A stretch of 64,000 nt of DNA from an uncultured Bacteroidales bacterium (GCA_900316995.1 ONEZ01000006.1:124001-188000), one strand, 5' to 3'; shown: positions 17,991-27,685, numbered from the stretch's first letter. Notes: generated from the sequence alone by a model not told the origin. Program-made: numbers and translations.

Positions 17991-18896
17991 ATGAAACCAA
18001 CACTTTATGTTATGGCAGCCGGTATGGGCAGCCGCTATGGTGGTCTTAAGCAGATGGACGGCATTGGTCCTAACAATGAGACTATTATAGATTATTCAAT
18101 ATTTGATGCCATCAGAGCAGGTTTTGGCAAGGTGGTGTTTGTAATACGCCATGATTTTGCTGATGACTTTAAGAAAGTGGTAATTGCCAAGTTTGCTGAT
18201 AAGATACCAGTAGATGTTGTATATCAGGAGCTTAACAAACTGCCAGAGGGCTTCACTGTGAATCCGGAACGTAAGAAACCGTGGGGTACAAACCATGCTG
18301 TGCTCATGGGTAAGGATGTGGTTAAGGAGCCGTTTGCCGTTATAAACGGTGATGATTTCTACGGGCAGGAGTCATTCCAGATTCTATGTGACGAACTTGT
18401 TAGCATGAATGGCAAAAAAGGCGAGTACTGCATGGTGGGATTTCCCGTAAAGAACACATTGTCAGAGAGTGGCACGGTGTCACGTGGTGTCTGCCAAAAA
18501 GACAGCAATGGTTATTTGACATCTATCGTGGAGCATACTAAGATAGAGGAGAACGGTGGTGTTATTGTAAACCACAACGATGACGGAACTGACACTATGG
18601 TGGCTCCTGAAACCCTTGTGTCTATGAACATGTGGGGCTTTACTCCTGATTATTTCAAATATTCTGAAGATTTCTTCAGAGAGTTTCTAAAGGAGAACGA
18701 AAAGAGTCTTAAGGCTGAGTTCTACATACCAACCATGGTTGACCACCTTATTAAGACAGGTGAAGCTAAAGTCAAGGTACTTAGCACGTCGAGCAAATGG
18801 TTCGGCGTTACATACGCAGCCGACAAACCAACAGTGTTATTGCAGATTAACTCCTTGATTTCCAAGGGTAAGTATCCTAAAAAACTTTGGGAATAA
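17991..18896 (+). CDS. Sugar-phosphate nucleotidyltransferase
   Basis: 301-residue NTP_transferase-fold protein. It starts MKPTLYVMAAGMGSRYGGLK, the nucleotide-binding loop of this family (Rossmann-like GMGSRYGG), with INGDDFYG near residue 117 as the metal-binding Asp motif. It would join an NTP and a sugar phosphate to give an NDP-sugar; which sugar is not visible. It is translationally linked to the S9-like gene ahead (one base between). Confidence 0.85.
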   Translation: MKPTLYVMAAGMGSRYGGLKQMDGIGPNNETIIDYSIFDAIRAGFGKVVFVIRHDFADDFKKVVIAKFADKIPVDVVYQELNKLPEGFTVNPERKKPWGTNHAVLMGKDVVKEPFAVINGDDFYGQESFQILCDELVSMNGKKGEYCMVGFPVKNTLSESGTVSRGVCQKDSNGYLTSIVEHTKIEENGGVIVNHNDDGTDTMVAPETLVSMNMWGFTPDYFKYSEDFFREFLKENEKSLKAEFYIPTMVDHLIKTGEAKVKVLSTSSKWFGVTYAADKPTVLLQINSLISKGKYPKKLWE

Positions 18897-18973
18897 TCAA
18901 CTCTACGTCAACTTTATTCACACTTCGTGTTCATCAACACGTCAATTTTCAATTTTCAACTCCCAATTGACCT

Positions 18974-19411
18974 ATGGGACCCTACCACTACTGGCTGATA
19001 GCCTCCGCATTTCTTATCTTGCTTGAGCTTGTTACGGCAGGCTTTGGTGTAATATGCTTTGCAATAGGCACCCTTGTTGCAACTCTGCTCGCATATATAG
19101 GCTTAGGCCTTGAGTACCAGATTACAGCATTTATTGTGGGCTCTATTCTCGCCCTCATATTTGTCCGCCCATTTGCTCTGAAATGGTTGAATAAAAACAA
19201 GAATGAGCAAGTGAAGACAAACGCCGATGCCGTTATTGGCCGTAAGGCTGTGGTTACGGAGGATATTAACCATGCCGCTGGTACAGGCCGTGTACGTATT
19301 GACGGTGATGACTGGAAAGCAGTTTCCGCCACAGATGCAGTGATAAAGAAAGGAACCGAAGTTAAGGTCATTGATAGAGAAAGTCTTATAGTAAAAGTGT
19401 CGTCACTCTGA
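18974..19411 (+). CDS. NfeD-family membrane protein
   Basis: 145 residues with two to three hydrophobic segments in the first 75 and a C-terminal OB-fold-like domain (IGRKAVVTEDINHAAGTGRV, then DDWKAVS). This is the short NfeD form that partners with SPFH proteins; the stomatin-like gene follows 42 bp later. The pair is thought to organise membrane microdomains. Confidence 0.88.
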   Translation: MGPYHYWLIASAFLILLELVTAGFGVICFAIGTLVATLLAYIGLGLEYQITAFIVGSILALIFVRPFALKWLNKNKNEQVKTNADAVIGRKAVVTEDINHAAGTGRVRIDGDDWKAVSATDAVIKKGTEVKVIDRESLIVKVSSL

Positions 19412-19453
19412 GCATAGCGAATAGTCTCAACTCTCAATTCTCAACTAAATATT

Positions 19454-20413
19454 ATGTACGGAACAATTGTTTTAATTGTGATAGCCATAGTGGTTATTGC
19501 ATACGTGCTTAAAGGCATAAAAATTATTTCTCAGTCTGAAACTATGATTATTGAGCGTCTGGGGCGTTATCATCGTACGCTCAACGCCGGTATTAACGTT
19601 ATTCTGCCTATAGTGGAGCGTGGCAAGGAGACCGCCACACGCCGTGGTGACGGCCGTATAGTAATGAATAGCAAGATTGACTTGCGTGAGCAGGTGTTTG
19701 ATTTTGACAAACAGAGTGTTATCACAAAAGATAACGTTATGACAGAGATAAATGCTTTGCTATATTTCCAGATTGTGGACCCTGTAAAGTCTGTTTATGA
19801 GATTCAGAACCTGCCAATGGCAATAGAGAAACTCACACAGACCACACTGCGTAACGTAGTAGGTGAGCTTGAACTTGATGAAACACTAACATCGCGTGAC
19901 ACAATCAACTCCAAACTACGTTCCGTGCTTGACGATGCCACCAATAAGTGGGGTGTTAAGGTTAATCGTGTTGAGCTTCAGGATATTACGCCTCCGCAAA
20001 GCATACGTATAGCTATGGAGAAACAGATGCAGGCAGAGCGTGACCGCCGTGCTGAAATTCTAAAGGCTGAGGGTGAAAAGCAGTCTGCCATACTTAAATC
20101 TGAGGGTGAGAAATCAGCAGAGATAAATGCTGCTGAGGCTGAAAAGCAGGCCCGCATATTGCGTGCTGAAGGTCAAGCGCAGGCGCAGATTCTACAGGCT
20201 GAGGCTGAAGCAGAGGCTATACGCAAGGTTACAGACTCTGTGGCAGCCGTAAAGGGTGCCGATCCGGTTAATTACCTATTGGCTATCAAGTATATAGATG
20301 GCCTGAAAGAGATGGCTCAAGGTAATGACAGTAAAACAGTGTATATACCATACGAGGCTACTGGTGTGCTTGGATCACTTGGAACCCTCAAGGAGATGTT
20401 TAAGAACAGTTGA
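19454..20413 (+). CDS. SPFH/Band 7 (stomatin/paraslipin-like) protein
   Basis: 319 residues: one N-terminal membrane helix, a Band 7 domain (ERLGRYHRTLNAGINVILP, then DNVMTEINALLYFQIVDP) and a coiled-coil rich in AEGEKQ-type repeats near residues 195-270. Such proteins oligomerise into large cage-like membrane assemblies. Paired with NfeD upstream. Confidence 0.92.
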   Translation: MYGTIVLIVIAIVVIAYVLKGIKIISQSETMIIERLGRYHRTLNAGINVILPIVERGKETATRRGDGRIVMNSKIDLREQVFDFDKQSVITKDNVMTEINALLYFQIVDPVKSVYEIQNLPMAIEKLTQTTLRNVVGELELDETLTSRDTINSKLRSVLDDATNKWGVKVNRVELQDITPPQSIRIAMEKQMQAERDRRAEILKAEGEKQSAILKSEGEKSAEINAAEAEKQARILRAEGQAQAQILQAEAEAEAIRKVTDSVAAVKGADPVNYLLAIKYIDGLKEMAQGNDSKTVYIPYEATGVLGSLGTLKEMFKNS

Positions 20414-20531
20414 CAACCTTTGGTGTAACCGTATTGTAACTCCTTTGCAAAAGTTTAGAAAAGAAGCTGTAACGCTTTTGAGATTGCAAGCGATTGCGAA
20501 AAAAAATGTCAGTTGATTTTACAAAAAAATC

Positions 20532-20562
20532 TTTGTCAGTAACGTATATGGCTCTACATTTG
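20532..20562 (+). promoter_or_regulatory. Strong promoter before a small ORF / RNA
   Basis: TTTG, 19 bp spacer, TACATTTG: one of the best promoter matches in the window, yet no large gene follows before the terminator at 20.76 kb. Confidence 0.75.
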
Positions 20563-20631
20563 CAGTGTCTTCAGTGAACAAACAAAGAGAGTTGGTTCAT
20601 GAATGAAGAACTTAGATGTTTAACCTGTTAA

Positions 20632-20721
20632 ATGTTTAAAGCTATGTACAATTATGAAATTAATTATCGTGGTAAGGAAGACACAATGATTTTCGACCTT
20701 ATCTTCGCTAAACGTAAATAA
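20632..20721 (+). CDS. Possible 29-residue protein in a short transcript
   Basis: Reads MFKAMYNYEINYRGKEDTMI and ends DLIFAKRK; an inner ATG would give 25 residues. It is basic with aromatic residues. It lies about 60 bases after the predicted transcription start of a strong promoter and is followed by two small hairpins and a good terminator. The unit could be a small-protein gene, a dual-function RNA or a noncoding RNA. No homology is known to me. Confidence 0.4.
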   Translation: MFKAMYNYEINYRGKEDTMIFDLIFAKRK

Positions 20722-20763
20722 AGAGGGGTGAATCGCCCCCGAATTATTTCGGAGCGAAAAGTA

Positions 20764-20796
20764 AAGCCGGCAACTTAAAGTTTCCGGCTTTTTTTG
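20764..20796 (+). terminator. Terminator of the short transcript
   Basis: Stem AAGCCGG/CCGGCTT with inner pairing AACTT/AAGTT, then TTTTTTTG. Two smaller hairpins precede it (GGGG..CCCC and CGAA..TTCG, 20724-20755). Confidence 0.8.
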
Positions 20797-20833
20797 TGTC
20801 TGATAACTATAAAATAGTTATATTTGCACACCT

Positions 20834-22543
20834 ATGAAAAAAATCACAAAAGTTACCGCCTTAATTGGTGTGCTTATGGTATACACTATATGTCTGAGTG
20901 CGCAGACATGCCGCTCAGAGCGTGAGATTACCGTAAATGTAACACCAAGTAACAGCTACGCATATTCAGAGAGCGTATGCCTTGGCTCTGACTACATAGG
21001 GCACGGAATTGAGGTGAAGGCTCCTAAAAATGACACTGTGTGCCGCTGGGAGGTTGACTGTGATGACTTCACCCTTAATCTAAAGGTGTGCAAACCCGCT
21101 GAAAATCATATTTTTGCCACTATCTGTGAGGATGATGTTTACACTAAAAACGGCTTTAATGAGTCAAAAAGAGGTGAGTACACCCGCTCACTTAAAACCA
21201 AATGTGGTTGTGACAGTATTGTGACTCTTCATCTTGATGTGGTATCTCTCACGGTAACATCGCTGTTTGATAAATTTTGCGTCAATGAGCCGTATAACGG
21301 GCGTGGATACACTAACATACGCGCCACCAAGGATACCGTGCTTGAGACAAAGACCACGCAGCAAGGGTGCCCGGCTACCATACTTGTTTATCTTACAGCC
21401 TGTTTACCTGAAGAAACGCTCATTCTGGATACAGCTGAACGAGGGAAACGCTACCAAAAATACGGATATGACTTTATGCCGTTTAATGACACTTTGGCAG
21501 TCCTGAAACTTAAAACCGTTGGCGGTTGTGACAGTACTGTGAATCTTCGACTCTCAGTATACCATGACTATTACATTGAGCAGGAGTCTTCCATCTGCCG
21601 TGGTGACAGCATATTCTGGGAGAAGGCGTGGTACAAGGAGAAGGGAGTGCATGAGAAGAAGTACAAGACTGTGATGGGGCTTGACAGTATTCATGTGTTG
21701 AAGCTTGGCTATTATCCTGATTATCTGATAAATGAGAAACACACTGTTCCAGTCGGGGAGCCGTATGAATGGCACGGCAAAACGCTTATTGGCAAGGGTA
21801 TATACTATGATTCTCTTAAAACAGTCAAACATCAGTGTGACAGTGTGTTTGTACTTGATTTGAGGGAGTGTGTGCCATACTATTTCAATGAGGAGCATAG
21901 CATTTGCCACGGCGATGTGTATGACTGGCATAATCAGAAACTAACAGAAAAGGGCGTGTATTATGACAAGAATATAACCTTTGATGAGTGTGACAGCATA
22001 TATGAATTGCATCTTACGGTATGGGAAACACCTGATTTTGATGTTGTTGTAAGTGATGATTATGAGCAGGTGGGAGAGACTGACATTCGTCAGAGGGTGG
22101 AGGTGGCAAACGTGCATGGCGGTGAGTCTCCGTATTTGTGCAGCCTTGACGCCGCATCGTATAGTGATGAGTTCCAGTTCTGGTTCACCAACTATATGCG
22201 AGGAGACCATATCTTCCGTGTTATGGATTCTAATGAATGTGTCACAGAAAAAACTGTATTCTACAAGGGCGTGCGTGTGCCGCTTATTATTCCGGCGTTT
22301 TTCACTCCTGACGGTAAGGGGGAGAATGAAACATGGGTAATAAAGAATCTATGGTTCTATTCACGTTCCACAGTTGAGATATTTGACCGCTACGGCAAGC
22401 GTGTGGCATCATATAGTGCAGAAGAAAACTCTTGGGACGGCACTTATAACGGCCATCAAATGCCGTCAGATGACTATTGGTATGTTATACGCATAGCTGA
22501 AACCGGTGAAAAGATTTCGGGTCACTTTATACTCAGACGATGA
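20834..22543 (+). CDS. Repeat-rich surface protein with gliding-type C-terminal (T9SS) domain
   Basis: 569 residues with a signal peptide (MKKITKVTALIGVLMVYTIC..). The body holds about six repeats of about 40 residues with the pattern IC..D.Y...G...KG.Y......CDSI..L.L.V. The last 90 residues form a CHU_C/gliding-motility C-terminal domain: PAFFTPDGKGENETWVI, VEIFDRYGKRV and WDGTYNGHQMPSDDYWYVI. That domain is a T9SS sorting signal of type B in Bacteroidota. The protein is therefore predicted to be secreted and perhaps surface-bound. The next gene overlaps by 4 bp (ATGA) and shares the repeat. A TATATTTG -7 box lies 8 bp before the start. Confidence 0.8.
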   Translation: MKKITKVTALIGVLMVYTICLSAQTCRSEREITVNVTPSNSYAYSESVCLGSDYIGHGIEVKAPKNDTVCRWEVDCDDFTLNLKVCKPAENHIFATICEDDVYTKNGFNESKRGEYTRSLKTKCGCDSIVTLHLDVVSLTVTSLFDKFCVNEPYNGRGYTNIRATKDTVLETKTTQQGCPATILVYLTACLPEETLILDTAERGKRYQKYGYDFMPFNDTLAVLKLKTVGGCDSTVNLRLSVYHDYYIEQESSICRGDSIFWEKAWYKEKGVHEKKYKTVMGLDSIHVLKLGYYPDYLINEKHTVPVGEPYEWHGKTLIGKGIYYDSLKTVKHQCDSVFVLDLRECVPYYFNEEHSICHGDVYDWHNQKLTEKGVYYDKNITFDECDSIYELHLTVWETPDFDVVVSDDYEQVGETDIRQRVEVANVHGGESPYLCSLDAASYSDEFQFWFTNYMRGDHIFRVMDSNECVTEKTVFYKGVRVPLIIPAFFTPDGKGENETWVIKNLWFYSRSTVEIFDRYGKRVASYSAEENSWDGTYNGHQMPSDDYWYVIRIAETGEKISGHFILRR

Positions 22544-24777
22544 AAAAACTTCTACTCTTCATATCATATCTGCTCGTGTGCAGCATCTGTGCCGCTAATG
22601 ATTGCGGTACAGCCATACCACTCACAGTAGGAACGGAGTGTACATACAATAAGTACAGCACATCCACAGGTAAAGGTAAGGCGTGTGCTTCAGACTGCGG
22701 CTGGGCCGACATGAAATACCGCGAGGTTTGGTTTACCGCCAATATTCCATCCACAGGCCGTCTTGCCATTGCTACGCAAGGTAGTTACATAGATGGTTTT
22801 ATGTCAATATACAGAGGCTCATGCGGTAATCTTATACCATACAGATGTTCTTCCAACGGCCGTTTGCCAGAGATTCTTGAAGTTCCTGACTTGCCAGCTG
22901 GTGAACAAATTTACATTAGGGTGGCGCTTGAGAGTGATGCTCAGGTGGGTATATGTGTTTATCAACTTGAAAATATTGAAAAGCCAAAATGCTCTGTGGC
23001 GGCTGCAGCGGCAGACTATTGTGGTAACGCCACACTTATACAGTCGCCAGACGGCTATTGCGGAAACACAAGTTCCCAGTATAGTGTTGATGCGCCAGGT
23101 AATTTGCAGAACGTCTTTTGCGGTTCCATAGAGAACAACTCATGGCTACAGTTTGTTGCGGCGGAGAGCGAGGCGAGCCTTAATATCTTTGTAAATAATT
23201 GCAGACGAGGCATTGGCATACAGATGAGAATATATGGCACTGATGACTGCATCCACTTTAATCCATACTCAAACTGCTGGAATCCTGCTATAGAAACAAA
23301 CGGTGTGCTTACCGCCAGGAATCTTACGCCAGGCAAGCGTTATTACCTTATGATTGACGGTTATGCGGGCGATGTGTGTGACTACACCATATCAGGCGGA
23401 AAAGGTGTGGAAATGCCTCAGACTTTCATTGAAGACAACATCTGTAAGGGTAAAAGATACACTAAGTATGGTTTTGACGTGGGTGAACCTGGTGTGTATC
23501 GCCGGAAACTGAAAGGTCCTACGGGCAAAGACAGCCTTGTGGTGCTTTCACTCTCTGCCATTGACCCCGTTTACACCTACTTGAAAGGTTCTATCTACGC
23601 CTGTGAGCGTTATACTGAGAACGGTTTTAATGTGAATACTGCAGGCAAACACTATATTACAAGAACCTCAGCACAAGGGTGCGACAGTATTGTGGAGCTT
23701 GATCTTGAAGTAAAGAACCAGAAAGAACAGTACATTTACGCCTCAATATGTAGTGGTGAGGTATATGACCAGAATGGTTTCAAGGAGTCTGATAAGGGCG
23801 TTTACACTAAACGTCTGAAAACGGCGCTTGGCTGCGACAGTATTGTCACTCTCAATCTGGATGTAACTTCAACTATAGATATTACTGTCACAGGTAAAAC
23901 AGACCTTTGTAAGGGGGATGAGACAGTGCTCACTGCATCAGGTGGTAGTTACTATAAGTGGTATGATGCAGACGGCAATGAGATAGGTGAGGGAGAGAGT
24001 GTTACCGTAAAGCCTTACGCATCAACCTCATATAAAGTGGTTACAAGCGCTGAACACAAGTGCCCTTCATCTGTTACAGACTGTCAGGGTAACACATATC
24101 GTGTGGTAAGGATAGGGGAGCAGTGCTGGATGGCGGAGAACTTGCGTTGCACTAAATATGACACGGAGAGCCCGCTTGCAGGATATGAACTTCCAAAGGT
24201 GGTGGAGAACCGTTATATGGGCTATTCTCCGGCATACTATCTTATTCCAATGGACGAGGCGTGGTATTCTGTTCGTGACACAGAAGTTAAAAAAACACTG
24301 ACACACCTATACAACTGGGGTGCGGCTATGGGTTTAACAGAGAAGGGTTCTCATGAAAGTAATGTATATATGGATGTGACTGAAGATGAGACTTTTCAGG
24401 GTATCTGTCCTAACGGCTGGCATGTGCCATCACTTTTTGATTATTATGATCTTGTGATGTCTGTTGGGTTGCCTGATAATGATGCCACCGCCCTGCGTGC
24501 TAAGAATAACTGGTATCGCGGTACGTATATGGGTGAAAAGACTATAGACGGTCTTGATACATACAGCTTTTCATTGTATCCTGGTGGCGTGTATAATCTA
24601 TATGGTGATGGGGTCTTGGAGATGGTTGGTTACGAGGCCTTCCTGTGGTGCTGCGGCCCTGCAAGTGGAGAAAGTGCAACCTATATACTTGCAAAGTGTA
24701 ATAATGGCGCCATGCTGTATAGTGAATATGGTTCTGGAAAATATACGGCTCGTAGTGTACGCTGCGTAAAAAATTGA
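22540..24777 (+). CDS. Secreted protein with shared repeats and FISUMP domain
   Basis: 745 residues with signal peptide MKKLLLFISYLLVCSICA. N-terminal 300 residues look like two pre-peptidase-like beta domains (WFTANIPSTGRLAIATQG; SWLQFVAAESEASLNIF). Three copies follow of the same ~42-residue CDSI repeat as in the previous gene, then an Ig-like unit (LCKGDETVLTASGGSYYKWY). The C-terminus is a Fib_succ_major (FISUMP) domain: QGNTYRVVRIGEQCWMAENL, then GICPNGWHVPS. No T9SS tail is seen here. Overlapping start and shared repeats indicate that the two proteins act together at the cell surface (inference). Confidence 0.78.
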   Translation: MKKLLLFISYLLVCSICAANDCGTAIPLTVGTECTYNKYSTSTGKGKACASDCGWADMKYREVWFTANIPSTGRLAIATQGSYIDGFMSIYRGSCGNLIPYRCSSNGRLPEILEVPDLPAGEQIYIRVALESDAQVGICVYQLENIEKPKCSVAAAAADYCGNATLIQSPDGYCGNTSSQYSVDAPGNLQNVFCGSIENNSWLQFVAAESEASLNIFVNNCRRGIGIQMRIYGTDDCIHFNPYSNCWNPAIETNGVLTARNLTPGKRYYLMIDGYAGDVCDYTISGGKGVEMPQTFIEDNICKGKRYTKYGFDVGEPGVYRRKLKGPTGKDSLVVLSLSAIDPVYTYLKGSIYACERYTENGFNVNTAGKHYITRTSAQGCDSIVELDLEVKNQKEQYIYASICSGEVYDQNGFKESDKGVYTKRLKTALGCDSIVTLNLDVTSTIDITVTGKTDLCKGDETVLTASGGSYYKWYDADGNEIGEGESVTVKPYASTSYKVVTSAEHKCPSSVTDCQGNTYRVVRIGEQCWMAENLRCTKYDTESPLAGYELPKVVENRYMGYSPAYYLIPMDEAWYSVRDTEVKKTLTHLYNWGAAMGLTEKGSHESNVYMDVTEDETFQGICPNGWHVPSLFDYYDLVMSVGLPDNDATALRAKNNWYRGTYMGEKTIDGLDTYSFSLYPGGVYNLYGDGVLEMVGYEAFLWCCGPASGESATYILAKCNNGAMLYSEYGSGKYTARSVRCVKN

Positions 24778-24809
24778 CCTTTTTAAGCGTGTAGTTGAAA
24801 GTATTTTGT

Positions 24810-24817
24810 TATCTTTG
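24810..24817 (+). promoter_or_regulatory. -7 box upstream of MFS transporter
   Basis: TATCTTTG, 71 bp before the MFS start; -33 element unclear. Confidence 0.4.
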
Positions 24818-24888
24818 TATGCTAAGTTTAGCAAACTTAAAGAGATATCAAAATAAATTTTACTTAAAAAACTTAAAATCAGAAACTT

Positions 24889-26334
24889 ATGTTAGAAGGT
24901 CAGAAAAAGATGAGCACATGGTTCTACGCATTGCTCTCCCTTCCAGCCACAGCCATGGGATTTGGCTTGTCGGTTCAAATTTCAGCTCTTAGCTGGATTC
25001 TTTCAACAAAGTACGGTCTTAGCATCGGCGATATAGGTATCGTATGGGCAGCCGGACCTATTGCTGGTATTATAGCACAGCCTATCGTGGGTCTTGTAAG
25101 TGACAAACTATGGTTCATGGGTGGCCGTCGTCGTCCTTGGATTGTGCTTGGCGGTGTTCTTACCGGTTTAATGCTTCTTGCACTTCCAAACCTTGAGATT
25201 GTTCAAAAGATTTTAGGTATGGAAGGTCCTGCAGGTCTGCTTCCTATAGCAGTGTGCGTGGCTCTTACTCTTGACCTTTCAATTAACGTAAGTTTCAATC
25301 CTACACGTTCACTTGTTGCAGACTGCACCACTCAGGAGCAGCGCAGTAAGGGTTACACTTGGATGCAGACAGTATCTGGAACATTTGGTGTGCTGGCATA
25401 TCTGGTTGCTGTAATCTGGGGTAATGAGGCTCTTATCTACGTGGGTATGGTAATTGCCGTTCTATTTACTGTATGCCCTATATTCTTTATTGAGGAGCCA
25501 AGAGAACTTAAGGTTGAGGATAACTCAAGCAGTGCTAAGAAATCTAATGAAGGTGTCTCTTTCAAGGATATAAATAATGCAATCCTACCACTGTACGGCT
25601 TCCTTCTATATGGTGTGTGGGTTATAGTTGCAAAGCTTAGCGGAGTGAATGTAGAAGGCTTCCATGAATACATGGGGCTTAACACTATGGAGTGGATTTG
25701 TATTATCATTGAGGTTGTGGCACTGCTGCTTGTACTCTCTAACGCCCTGAAGGCCGATGAAGACACTCATGAGTTCCAAAAAATCCTGCTTGCACACTCT
25801 TTCACATGGTGGGGTGTTCAGACCATGAACATCTATATGTTCTTCTATGTTTCCACTGTTATAACAGGTCTTGCAGAGGATTCAATGCAGACTGTAAACT
25901 CCATGGCGTTCCTTGTACGTGACCTTATTGGCGCCATCCTGCCAGTGCTCGTACTTAATGAGATTGCAAAACGTAAAGGTATGACTCACACTCATACGGG
26001 TGCTATTCTTGCAATGGCCCTTGGTTACGCTATCATCTACTTCTTTGGTGCTAATATTTACACATTCTTTGTGGCTTTGGTTATAGTTGGTATTGGCTGG
26101 GCTTCACTTGTATCTCTGCCATTCGCTATTATGAGTTCACGTGTAAACCAGACAAGAATGGGACTTTACATGGGTATCTTTAACCTGTCAGTGGTACTTC
26201 CGCAGCTTGTGGCTTCATTCAAGATGGGTGAGGTTGTGGATGCGGCTGCTGATAAGTCAATCATCTTTGCTATATGCGCCATCTGTCTCCTTATCTCAGG
26301 TGTGCTTTGGATATTTGTTAAAGAGAAGAAGTAA
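24889..26334 (+). CDS. MFS sugar transporter (SLC45/sucrose-porter type)
   Basis: 481 residues, about 12 membrane segments. The loop DKLWFMGGRRRPWIVLG between helices 2 and 3 is the hallmark of the glycoside/sucrose proton symporter branch of the major facilitator superfamily. A charged cytoplasmic loop (EEPRELKVEDNSSSAKK) splits the two halves. The likely role is uptake of a disaccharide or oligosaccharide with H+ or Na+. It is a single gene, with a shared hairpin terminator downstream. Confidence 0.85.
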   Translation: MLEGQKKMSTWFYALLSLPATAMGFGLSVQISALSWILSTKYGLSIGDIGIVWAAGPIAGIIAQPIVGLVSDKLWFMGGRRRPWIVLGGVLTGLMLLALPNLEIVQKILGMEGPAGLLPIAVCVALTLDLSINVSFNPTRSLVADCTTQEQRSKGYTWMQTVSGTFGVLAYLVAVIWGNEALIYVGMVIAVLFTVCPIFFIEEPRELKVEDNSSSAKKSNEGVSFKDINNAILPLYGFLLYGVWVIVAKLSGVNVEGFHEYMGLNTMEWICIIIEVVALLLVLSNALKADEDTHEFQKILLAHSFTWWGVQTMNIYMFFYVSTVITGLAEDSMQTVNSMAFLVRDLIGAILPVLVLNEIAKRKGMTHTHTGAILAMALGYAIIYFFGANIYTFFVALVIVGIGWASLVSLPFAIMSSRVNQTRMGLYMGIFNLSVVLPQLVASFKMGEVVDAAADKSIIFAICAICLLISGVLWIFVKEKK

Positions 26335-26372
26335 CGGGAACGTCACTCTGAGCGTAAGCGAATAACATTAAG

Positions 26373-26405
26373 AAGGCTGCAATCAATATTTGCAGCCTTT
26401 TTTAT
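26373..26405. terminator. Bidirectional terminator
   Basis: AAGGCTGCAA/TTGCAGCCTT stem with a 7-base loop and T-run on the plus strand; it abuts the stop codon of the opposing glycosyltransferase gene. Confidence 0.85.
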
Positions 26406-27241
26406 GCTCCCGCCTTTACCCTTATTGTAGCCTTTGTTATAAAACGCACTATAGCCCTCGCTATAGGGTTTTTGCTGTGGCGGCGGTAGTAGATGTCCAT
26501 CGATTTGTAGAACGCCTCTATAATCTTAGGAGATGCCTTATCGGTGCATTTGCCTTTTAGGTGTACCACGGTTACATCTCCGCAGTAATAGTTCCTATAG
26601 CCGGCATCAAGCACAGATACGGAGAGATCTATATCTTCACCATACATAAAGTAATCTTCACAGAGTAGGGTGGTGTCTCCAAGCACGGCTCTGTTAAGTA
26701 GCATAAAGGCTCCGGCAAGCACAGATGTGTAGCCTGTCTCATTCTCTGATAGCGTGACATTATAGTATGATGCAAAAAGCCTGCTTTCAGGCATCAGCGA
26801 TGCCAATCCTGTAATTTTGCAGAATGTGTTCCAAAGTGTGGGTTTGTTACGCTTGCTCTCTGGCAGAAAAACGCCATCGCCGTTAATCATTCTTACGCCT
26901 AATGCACCCATGTCTGGCTTGGACTCTGCAAATTCAAGCACACGTCTCAGTGTGTCTTCACTAATGAAGACATCGGGGTTAAGAAGAAGAACGTATTTGC
27001 CTGAGGCTTTACGTATGGCAATATTGTTAGCCTTGGCAAAACCTAAATTTTCAGTACTGTAGATATATTCAACATTGGGATATGTGTCACGCACAGCTTC
27101 CTCAGAACCGTCAGCAGAGGCGTTATCCACCACAATAACCTCCACGTCCATGCCTTCAGAAGCCTTGCCCAAATACTCAAGGCACTTTAACAGGTACTGT
27201 TTGGCGTTGTATGTGACTATTACTACAGTTAACTGGCGCAT
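26402..27241 (-). CDS. Family 2 glycosyltransferase (rhamnosyltransferase-like)
   Basis: 279 residues. GT-A fold motifs: VVIVTYNAKQYLLKCLEYL at the start, VVDNASADGSEE, LLLNPDVFISEDT (DxD-like NPD), and GEDIDLSVSVLDAGYRNYY near residue 210. It resembles WbbL/RfbF-type rhamnosyltransferases that add a sugar to a cell-surface glycan; the sugar is unknown. It lies 3 bp after a HAD-hydrolase gene on the same strand. Confidence 0.88.
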   Translation of the reverse strand: MRQLTVVIVTYNAKQYLLKCLEYLGKASEGMDVEVIVVDNASADGSEEAVRDTYPNVEYIYSTENLGFAKANNIAIRKASGKYVLLLNPDVFISEDTLRRVLEFAESKPDMGALGVRMINGDGVFLPESKRNKPTLWNTFCKITGLASLMPESRLFASYYNVTLSENETGYTSVLAGAFMLLNRAVLGDTTLLCEDYFMYGEDIDLSVSVLDAGYRNYYCGDVTVVHLKGKCTDKASPKIIEAFYKSMDIYYRRHSKNPIARAIVRFITKATIRVKAGA

Positions 27242-27244
27242 ATA

Positions 27245-27682
27245 TCAGTAATCTGAGCCTTGAAGTCTCTCTCCAAGCCTGATTAGGAAGTTTTTCTTAG
27301 GCTTGTATGACATGAACTCATTGTTATACGTAGGTTTGGTGTGGCCGCAGAGTATGGCATAGACCACTCCCCAGTCTGGCAGGCCGCCTAAATTACGGTC
27401 GTCTATATAGACATCGGCGTTAATCTTGCGTGACACCTCTTTTTCATCCATAACCTCTCCTGGGTAGTTGGCGTTCACGGCGTAAAACTCAAGCCCGCGT
27501 TCCTTGCAATACTCCACAGCCTCATCAAGAGTTTTGCCATGGCGGTATGTCCACAGGATAATGTTACAACGATGCTCCTTCTGGAGCTTGATAAGGGTCT
27601 CAATGGCAAATGGAATAGGTTTGCCTATCTTAGGGTACTCGTGAGTTACTATTGTACCGTCAAAATCTACTGCGATGGTCAT
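27245..27682 (-). CDS. Small HAD-superfamily hydrolase (BT0820-like)
   Basis: 145 residues. It starts MTIAVDFDGTIVTHEYP, giving the DxD nucleophile pair, with ILWTYRHGKTLDEA (motif II Thr) and INADVYIDDRNLGG (motif III Asp pair). There is no cap domain. Bacteroidota carry many of these uncharacterised phosphatases. It is grouped with the glycosyltransferase by tight spacing. Confidence 0.85.
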   Translation of the reverse strand: MTIAVDFDGTIVTHEYPKIGKPIPFAIETLIKLQKEHRCNIILWTYRHGKTLDEAVEYCKERGLEFYAVNANYPGEVMDEKEVSRKINADVYIDDRNLGGLPDWGVVYAILCGHTKPTYNNEFMSYKPKKNFLIRLGERLQGSDY

Positions 27683-27685
27683 ACT

